This document shows positions 59,301 to 64,000 of a stretch of DNA of 64,000 nt, in pieces. The notes under the pieces are model-generated. The model saw nothing but the letters and a program-made list of their open reading frames with translations. It did no database searches and had not been told where the DNA came from. The stretch is from Stieleria magnilauensis (GTDB lineage: Bacteria; Planctomycetota; Planctomycetia; Pirellulales; Pirellulaceae). Each line of letters starts with the position of its first letter. Position 1 is the first letter of the stretch. Made by a program: the position numbers and the translations under genes. The stretch lies in NCBI GenBank assembly GCA_007753675.1, contig CP036432.1, positions 5,058,394-5,122,393 on the forward strand, read 5' to 3'.

Positions 59301-60037
59301 AATACCTGCGGGCGATCATCACCGCCGATCACGACTTGGTCACCAACGACGACTTGGGGTATCGAGTTTCGTTCATCGAAGCATTCCGGCGGCGTGGCAT
59401 CTATCCACACGACGTCCGCACACTCAGCGAAGCCAGTTTGCGCTGGCGATCACCCGAGTCGGAAGACCCGCTGCCCTCCGAAGGCCTGATGCGATATCTG
59501 AAAAGTCTGCGCGCCGCGGGTAACGAGCATCTGTATGCGGATTCGCGAGAAGAGATTTTTAGACTGCAACGAAAGATGCGTTACGAGCTTCACACGTGGC
59601 TCAGTCGACACCTGAAATCGGCAGTCGACAGGCAGCGTGATGCCCGGTTCCTGGGGCTCGATCCAAGTAAGTCGTTCGAAGTTCATTCGGCGCGGATCGC
59701 CTGTCGCGTCAGCCCCGATGGCGACGTGCTGCCCCAGCTGTTGATGGGACTGCTGCAAACGACCACACAGCCCGTGGATCCCAGTGACCCCAAGGGTCCC
59801 AGCATGTCGTTTGAAGGCGGCTGCACCGTCGTCGCCGATCTGCGCGCCAGCAGTGTGCGTTACTGCATTCGAAAAAGCCTGAAAAGTTCTTCGCGGCTGG
59901 CCCGGCAACAGGAGTTTGCACTCGGCGAATTCGATTCCTTGCAGGCGACCTACTTGGGCGCACGCTCGCTGAACGCGGAGTCGCCCGCACAGGGCGATGA
60001 GCCGTTCGCACTCCTCCACCGTGGTCCCTCCCTCTAG
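56315..60037 (+). CDS. Dual protease: subtilisin-like (S8) domain fused to HExxH zincin domain
   Basis: A 1240-residue protein without signal peptide. After about 165 residues (possible propeptide) comes an S8 domain with Asp178 (HLDTGYDP), His224 (NPGHGTATLALLAG) and Ser412 (GAGTSSATPQ), an intact triad. A helical part and a Pro-rich linker (about 587-628) follow. The second half (about 635-1240) contains a gluzincin site HETTH (His806-His810) with HEGFAD supplying Glu833, resembling M4-like peptidases. Both sites look active. Self-processing or cleavage of a partner is plausible; substrates are unknown. An alternative start is Met5 (56327). The stop lies 9 bases before the MBL gene. Confidence 0.9.
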   Translation: MIRPMSDPSNSPINGFLIRLPTAASGALAASGDALKAAGNEFEFEPLFSTSSSTLGLAAADGKDWILARPKKSFGGGNPWDMVHEAREMMAGGLGLASDAPPDLIEPDLVQDWLPTIPGQPATLAAAGEACAFEDQNLELPTRPGQFAWHLGDRFSQLAGARNLVGSPQAIVRVAHLDTGYDPDHQTLQTDFVENGLQRNFIDGSPSNDARDPGNTGPLRNPGHGTATLALLAGGHLRFNGSGYQFDGLLGGAPQARVVPVRVGNSVVQLTTSSVARGIQYTVELCTETQTAVHVISMSMGGVASQAWADAVNQAYEAGIVYVAAAGNNFSAGFFGVPTHQIVYPARFRRVIAACGVMADRTPYYDLSFGTMQGNWGPQSAMATAISAYTPNVPWARIGCNELVSMDGAGTSSATPQIAAAAALYLQIHADDLFDSQKYPEPWMRVEAVRRALFLSADKTADGGSREKLGNGILQALRALEVAPADRDTLRKTPRDSAGFPFLNVLFRRGLAPSPEDKMLQLEATQLIQRWNSTQEENPLDRAVDDPDRPAEDVSQDQIIAFLDHVSQHPDASKVLKARAKEYLDATARKPPRPTRPKPPATETPPAETDKTAPPASVFQPPSPPFRTLRAYAVDPSLTTSLETAGISEVTLKLPWEKLHPGPIGEYLEVVDVDPPSGCFYEPIDLDAPALLAQDGLPPSEGSPQFHQQMVYSVCSLTIKHFERALGRKSLWRPGPPAEGAHRKNDAHFVPRLRVYPHALREANAYYSPSKVALLFGYFNASRDRPGDQLPGGRIFTCLSHDIIAHETTHALLDGMHRQFLLPSNRDVHAFHEGFADCVAMLQHFTFPELVTHQIANTRGAIDSQENLLVQLASQFGHATGRRMALRDAIGKVNQAGRWQLREPDPQEYETTEESHARGRILVSAVFDAFLSIYKRRTADLLRLATGGTGILSPGAIHPDLVDRLAREVTRSAQHVLTMCIRALDYCPPTDITFGEYLRAIITADHDLVTNDDLGYRVSFIEAFRRRGIYPHDVRTLSEASLRWRSPESEDPLPSEGLMRYLKSLRAAGNEHLYADSREEIFRLQRKMRYELHTWLSRHLKSAVDRQRDARFLGLDPSKSFEVHSARIACRVSPDGDVLPQLLMGLLQTTTQPVDPSDPKGPSMSFEGGCTVVADLRASSVRYCIRKSLKSSSRLARQQEFALGEFDSLQATYLGARSLNAESPAQGDEPFALLHRGPSL

Positions 60038-60046
60038 GCAACTCCC

Positions 60047-61660
60047 ATGGCAAAACGCAAATCAGCCAGTAAAAAAGTCAAGACGTGGTCACACGCCTCG
60101 ACCAAGGCGGGGCAAACCAAATCCAAGCGTACCAATCGTAAACGCGTGACCCCAAAAGCCGCCAAAGGAAAGACGACTAAACGCAAGTCCACGAAGCGCA
60201 AGGCGTCTCCAACGCGGAGCGACCTGCCCGCCGTCCGCGTGCGGATGTTTCGTCAGGGGCTCGGGGACTGTTTCCTGGTGACGTTTGATGTCGGCGGCGA
60301 CGAGCGTCACATGCTGATCGATTGTGGCACACTGGGTAATAAAAACTCCGATGTCAAAACCGACGACATCGTCAAGCACCTCGAATCGACGATCCTGGAC
60401 AACGGTCGGCTGGACGTCGTGGTCGCGACGCACGAGCATCAAGACCATTTGTCCGCGTTCCGGACCAAGGCCATGAAAGCGTTGGTCGGCAACGTCAATC
60501 ACGTCTGGTTGGCCTGGACCGAAGACCCCGCCGATCCGGATGCCAAGACACTCGCCAAGTACCGCAACGATTTGGGACAGGCGTTGGCAGAGATCGCTCT
60601 TGCGTCACCCGATACCGAGGTCGGCAAGCAGGTGCATGACTTGATGGGCTTTGCCGGCGAGGCGTCCGACGATCCATTAGGCTTTGCCAAGACCGTCAAC
60701 GAAGCGATGGATTTCGTCCGTACGGGACTCGGCGCCAAGCCGACTTATCACAATCAGGGCGATCTGATCGAAACGGACTGGTTGCCGGGCTTTCGCATTT
60801 ATGTGCTCGGACCTCCTCGTGACAAGGATCTATTGAAGGATCTCGGCGAGCACGGCAGCGATGAACTGTACGGGCTGATGCGAGCGGCGAAATTAAGCGC
60901 GGCGACGGCGGCAAGTCCGGCGTCGGCTGCCGACGAAGAGGCATCGGAGTTGGAACAGCCGTTCGATTCGCGATTTCGCCTCCGCGATGAAACGCAAAAA
61001 CGTCGTCTGTATCCCGGCTACTGTGAGACGAAGCAGGACTGGCGATCGGTCGATTTCGGCTGGATGAACGCGGCCACCCATTTCGCACTCCAGCTCGATA
61101 GTCTGACCAACAACACCTCACTGGCGCTTGCGATCGAGCGGATCGCCGACGGAAAGGTGTTGCTGTTTCCCGCCGACGCCCAGCAAGGGAATTGGCTGTC
61201 CTGGCACGACCCGGAACTTCATTGGTCCGTCCCCGATGCGGACGGCGCTGTTGGCAAGGTGACGGCCGCGGACTTGCTCTCGCGAACGGTGTTTTACAAG
61301 GTGGGACACCACGCCAGCCACAACGCCACCGCCCGCGGACAGGGACTCGAACTGATGGCCAACGAAGACGAATTAACGGCCTTCATCCCGGTCGATCGCA
61401 AACTGGCGCTCACTCGCAACCCGAAGGGATCCTGGCAAATGCCCGCCCGCCCCCTGTACTTACGTCTGCTCCAAAAATGTCAAGGCCGCGTCGTCCGAGC
61501 CGACACCGGCTGGGCAGCGAAAGCCAAGTCAGGCGACGCGACGGAGAAAGCACTAAAAGACCTGGCCGACGATGATCAATGGGCCGCCTGGCAGAAATCG
61601 CAATCCTCAGCCAAACACGTCAAAGAGAACGAGCTGTTCATCGAGTACACGTTGGAATAG
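60047..61660 (+). CDS. Metallo-beta-lactamase-fold hydrolase with Lys/Arg-rich N-terminal tail
   Basis: A 537-residue protein. Residues 1-57 are a histone-like tail very rich in Lys, Arg, Thr and Ser (KRKSASKKVKTWSHASTKAG). The MBL fold starts at about 60 (VRVRMFRQGLGDCFLVTFDV), with the metal motif THEHQDHL (His129, His131, Asp133, His134), FPADAQ near Asp377 and YKVGHHASHNA (His421) later. The arrangement resembles ComEC/Rec2-type MBL domains, which include nucleases and phosphodiesterases. An insert near 200-320 is family-specific. With the tail, nucleic acid binding is plausible but unproven. It starts 9 bases after the dual protease stop and is clearly in the same operon. Confidence 0.9.
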   Translation: MAKRKSASKKVKTWSHASTKAGQTKSKRTNRKRVTPKAAKGKTTKRKSTKRKASPTRSDLPAVRVRMFRQGLGDCFLVTFDVGGDERHMLIDCGTLGNKNSDVKTDDIVKHLESTILDNGRLDVVVATHEHQDHLSAFRTKAMKALVGNVNHVWLAWTEDPADPDAKTLAKYRNDLGQALAEIALASPDTEVGKQVHDLMGFAGEASDDPLGFAKTVNEAMDFVRTGLGAKPTYHNQGDLIETDWLPGFRIYVLGPPRDKDLLKDLGEHGSDELYGLMRAAKLSAATAASPASAADEEASELEQPFDSRFRLRDETQKRRLYPGYCETKQDWRSVDFGWMNAATHFALQLDSLTNNTSLALAIERIADGKVLLFPADAQQGNWLSWHDPELHWSVPDADGAVGKVTAADLLSRTVFYKVGHHASHNATARGQGLELMANEDELTAFIPVDRKLALTRNPKGSWQMPARPLYLRLLQKCQGRVVRADTGWAAKAKSGDATEKALKDLADDDQWAAWQKSQSSAKHVKENELFIEYTLE

Positions 61661-61678
61661 ACGTGTCGATAGGCAGCT

Positions 61679-62959
61679 TCATCGGAGTTCGTCTCGCAGC
61701 ACCGCCATCGTCTCGGCTTGATAGCGTTCGACTCGCTGTTGCGCCGCCCGCGCTTTCTGTCGAGCCGACTCCAGGTTGCGGGCCAGATCCAGGATGGCCG
61801 GGACGATGTCGGGCACGTCGGCGGGGTCATCGAGGTTGAACAGCCATTCGCCCAGTCCGATGTCTTCCCACATGTAACCCTTGGATGTCTGTTCGGCCCA
61901 TCGGCAGACGATCGCGGGAACCCCGTGGCCGATGCACATGATCGGGGAATGCATCTCGTTGCCGAACAGACCTGCACTGCGGACATAAACGCTCACCGCC
62001 TCGCCGGTCAACCAGTAATTCGGCCGCCAGACCACCCGTTGGCGGACGTCTGCGGGCAAGCGATCCAAGATTAGGTCTTTGCCCACCTGCATTTGCGTTT
62101 GGTCTTCGGGACAGAGCAAGACTTTCAAGTCGGTCGTCTTTGTGATCTCCATGATCGCCGCCCGCAACTGTGCGTGGTCGTGTTCCTTCATCTGCTCATT
62201 GCGCGCGTGTTTGACCGGGTCAAACGGACGGTCTTTGATCAACCAGTAGGGCGTGTAGCGAAGTCTGGGAATGCAGCACAGGAACTTGCCGGTTTCCAAA
62301 CCGTGCTCGGCCAGAAACGCATCCGCCTTTTCGTCGTCTCGCAAATCACAGGCGAACGCGCCGTCGGGACCGAACTGCATGATCGGCGTCTTGCACCCCT
62401 TGGCTTTGGCGAGTGCCAATGAGTGTGAATCGCGGAAAAACACAAACGCCGCGTCGCTGAGCACACGAATCGTTTCGGCCATCGCCGCGGCCGAAGTCGC
62501 TTGGGTCGCGCTCGATTTTTTCGGTGGCAGGGTGATCCCATAGATTCCGTACGGTTTGCCCGTTTCCTTCGCCCAGCGAACAACATCTCGCTCGGCGACC
62601 AAGGACGCCCCCGATCCATGCAGCAGAAAATCGCAATCGTCAAACGCGGCCTTGAGCTGGTCCGGTCGTTTGGCGATTCGCAGCTTCGGGAAGCGTGACG
62701 TCAATAATGCTTCGACGCCGTTGTCCACCTTGCTCGGCCACAACGTGACCTTCACCTCGGGAAGATGCGTTTCCAAAATCCGCAACACGCCGGGGGTATG
62801 GGCGATGTCGCCGATGTTGACGGTCTGCCACGAAGATCGCAGCAAAATATGCTTCGGGCCCGCCGGTTCTGCGCCGGTGACGCTCTGGCTTGTTGCCGTC
62901 GCTGCGAGCAAGGCCAGTAGTTTTCTACGGCTGATCGAGTTGCGTTCCAATGACGCCAT
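61679..62959 (-). CDS. Polysaccharide pyruvyl transferase-like protein with Tat-type leader
   Basis: A 426-residue protein. The leader [20 protein letters not shown] has a twin-arginine-like pattern. The rest matches the polysaccharide pyruvyl transferase fold: [20 protein letters not shown] near residue 43, [32 protein letters not shown] and [20 protein letters not shown]. Known members add pyruvate ketals to exopolysaccharides in the cytosol, so export of this one is unusual and its role uncertain. It converges on the MBL gene with 18 bases between and diverges from the Cys-rich protein. Confidence 0.85.
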   Translation of the reverse strand: MASLERNSISRRKLLALLAATATSQSVTGAEPAGPKHILLRSSWQTVNIGDIAHTPGVLRILETHLPEVKVTLWPSKVDNGVEALLTSRFPKLRIAKRPDQLKAAFDDCDFLLHGSGASLVAERDVVRWAKETGKPYGIYGITLPPKKSSATQATSAAAMAETIRVLSDAAFVFFRDSHSLALAKAKGCKTPIMQFGPDGAFACDLRDDEKADAFLAEHGLETGKFLCCIPRLRYTPYWLIKDRPFDPVKHARNEQMKEHDHAQLRAAIMEITKTTDLKVLLCPEDQTQMQVGKDLILDRLPADVRQRVVWRPNYWLTGEAVSVYVRSAGLFGNEMHSPIMCIGHGVPAIVCRWAEQTSKGYMWEDIGLGEWLFNLDDPADVPDIVPAILDLARNLESARQKARAAQQRVERYQAETMAVLRDELR

Positions 62960-63075
62960 CTTTCATTCCTGGGAAAAGAGTGTGGGGGTCTAGAGATTAG
63001 CCACTTCTCGGGCAACATCGTAGTTGCCGAGGCATCGAACTTGCCAGTTGTGTGACCGAGAGCTAGAATCATTGC

Positions 63076-63474
63076 ATGAACTCCCCTTTTCTTGCCCTGC
63101 TGTTGATCGTCAACTTGTTGGCGTGTCCGGTGCGTTGCCTATCGTGTGAGACGAAGGTGACGGTGGGCGAGGACCGCCCGGTGGAGACGTGTTCGTGTTG
63201 TTCACATGACGACCAGGCTCCCGCCTCGGAGCAGCCCGCCCCCTGCGGCGATGACTGCAGTTGCCAAAGCTGCATCTGCGAAGGGGCCGTCATTCAGGCC
63301 GATAGTGAGTTGCCGGACACGGAACTCCTGGTCAGCTGGGAACAACTGCCCCCGGCGACGGTCGCTTGCCTCGCCGGACAAGGCGACTTTCTGACGCGTC
63401 ACGCGTTCGCCTCGGCCGGGCAACTTCTTTGCGGTCGCGATGTGCGCGTAGCGCATCAATCTTGGCTGATTTGA
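63076..63474 (+). CDS. Cys-rich small secreted protein
   Basis: A 132-residue protein with a signal peptide (MNSPFLALLLIVNLLACPVR) and many cysteines in the first half of the mature part (CSCCSHDD, CGDDCSCQSCICEG). The cluster could bind metal or form disulfides. The second half is free of clusters (TELLVSWEQLPPATVACLAG). I recognise no family with certainty. It lies about 250 bases before an ABC permease gene on the same strand, with palindromic repeats between. Confidence 0.7.
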   Translation: MNSPFLALLLIVNLLACPVRCLSCETKVTVGEDRPVETCSCCSHDDQAPASEQPAPCGDDCSCQSCICEGAVIQADSELPDTELLVSWEQLPPATVACLAGQGDFLTRHAFASAGQLLCGRDVRVAHQSWLI

Positions 63475-63507
63475 ACTAGCCAGAACATTTGAACCGGATG
63501 GACGAAT

Positions 63508-63570
63508 GTAGGGCATGCTGTGCTGTAGGGCATGCTGTGCATGCCAACTGTCACGCACAGCGTGACCTAC
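63508..63570. repeat. Palindromic dispersed repeat, copy 2
   Basis: GTAGGGCATGCTGTGCTGTA with a duplicated GGCATGCTGTGCATGCC hairpin is followed by GTCACGCACAGCGTGACCTAC. It is the reverse orientation of the element at 37438-37491, with an internal partial duplication of the first hairpin arm. Confidence 0.92.
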
Positions 63571-63626
63571 CCGTCTGATCGATCGGTCGATCCCCGAGCG
63601 GATGAACCCCGAGCGGATGAACAAAT

Positions 63627-63701
63627 GTGGGGCATGCTGTGCATGTCATCTATCACGAGGGCATGCCGTGCATGCCAACCGTCACGCACAGCGTGACCTA
63701 C
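63627..63701. repeat. Palindromic dispersed repeat, copy 3
   Basis: GGGGCATGCTGTGCATGTCA, then GGGCATGCCGTGCATGCC, then GTCACGCACAGCGTGACCTAC. It is a near-tandem neighbour of copy 2 with one diverged and one intact GCATGC hairpin. It ends 27 bases before the ABC permease start, so it lies in that gene's leader. Confidence 0.9.
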
Positions 63702-63728
63702 CGAATACAACGTTTGAGTTTTCATTTG

Positions 63729-64000
63729 ATGTTACTTCCCTGGGAATACGGTGTTCGCAATCTGGCTCGTCGGCCGGTGCGGACGGCATTGACGCTCGTC
63801 GCCTTGGCGACGGTGGTGATGCTCGTATTCGTGGTCGTCGGTTTCATTCGTGGCTTGGAACAATCACTGTCTGTCAGCGGTGACCCCGACGTCGTCTTGG
63901 TCTATTCGGTGAACTCCGAAGAAAACATCGAGAACTCGTCGATCGCCGCTCGAACTCCGGCCCTGTTGACCGCCAGTTTGCAAGGGACGGTCAAACGGTT
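63729..64000 (+). CDS. ABC transporter permease (FtsX/MacB-like), N-terminal part
   Basis: The frame is open to the window edge (90 codons). The start [20 protein letters not shown] is typical of MacB/LolC/FtsX-type permeases, followed by the first membrane helix ([20 protein letters not shown]) and the beginning of the extracytoplasmic domain ([15 protein letters not shown]). It would act with an ATPase encoded nearby, which is not in the window. Confidence 0.85.
   Translation, partial: MLLPWEYGVRNLARRPVRTALTLVALATVVMLVFVVVGFIRGLEQSLSVSGDPDVVLVYSVNSEENIENSSIAARTPALLTASLQGTVKR

Noticed and set aside
56315-60037. Dual protease as a read-through of two adjacent genes
   Set aside because: The frame is continuous through a normal Pro-rich linker with no internal start signals or frame disturbance, so a true fusion is more likely.
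1-64000. tRNA, rRNA, integrase or transposase genes
   Set aside because: Scanning for T-loop-like GGTTCGAATCC motifs, rRNA conserved blocks and DDE/tyrosine recombinase motifs gave nothing convincing.

Overview
The window looks like a chromosomal segment of a GC-rich planctomycete of the Pirellulaceae type (Rhodopirellula/Stieleria-like; the genus cannot be fixed from sequence reading alone). The evidence is the dense mix of PSCyt1/DUF1549/DUF1553 genes paired with DUF1501 genes, three PVC-type c-heme dehydrogenase-like giants, four secreted sulfatases, an ECF sigma factor close to a Ser/Thr kinase, BlaI/M56 regulation, and families of palindromic intergenic repeats. No tRNA, rRNA, CRISPR array, transposase or phage gene was recognised. 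Both ends cut genes: a secreted protein on the left and an ABC permease on the right.

Layout. 1-8.4 kb: partial secreted protein (-), DUF2254 membrane protein (-), secreted LamG/sialidase-like protein, sulfatase plus phytanoyl-CoA-dioxygenase-like pair, a small conserved-looking protein and a zinc-ribbon/PH-domain membrane protein. 8.4-14.8 kb: a leftward operon (PSCyt1/DUF1549/LamG/DUF1553, DUF1501, secreted beta-rich protein) divergent from a PAS-AraC regulator. 14.8-20.8 kb: a leftward, translationally coupled tripartite RND efflux operon (outer membrane lipoprotein, adaptor, permease). 20.9-21.4 kb: a 23-unit, 21-bp tandem array flanked by direct repeats. 21.7-26.7 kb: SGNH-hydrolase/PVC-cytochrome fusion converging on a sulfatase. 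27.3-34.4 kb: BlaI repressor with an operator-bearing promoter, M56 (BlaR1-like) sensor with a duplicated C-terminal module, then a DUF1549/DUF1553 gene and a DUF1501 gene in the same direction. 34.5-43.9 kb: PVC-cytochrome (-), LamG/PVC-cytochrome/ThuA fusion (+) and a sulfatase. 44-49.4 kb: PDZ protein with a good intrinsic terminator, a hypothetical protein and a sulfatase-YHYH fusion. 49.4-55 kb: ECF sigma factor, EF-hand/deiodinase-like redox protein and Ser/Thr kinase, with AT-rich inverted-repeat elements between them.

The most unusual block is 55.15-61.66 kb, four close rightward ORFs without signal peptides: a papain-like (C1) protein in which all three catalytic positions are substituted, a 37-residue micro-ORF, a 1240-residue protein carrying both a complete subtilisin triad and a HExxH zincin site, and a metallo-beta-lactamase-fold protein with a histone-like Lys/Arg tail. 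I read this as a candidate undescribed intracellular multi-protease system; its function is unknown. The right end holds a Tat-type polysaccharide pyruvyl-transferase-like protein, a Cys-rich secreted protein, palindromic repeats and the ABC permease.

Functionally the window reads as sulfated-polysaccharide and glycan degradation (sulfatases, sialidase-like, SGNH, LamG, c-heme proteins) plus regulation (AraC, BlaI/M56, ECF, kinase) and export.
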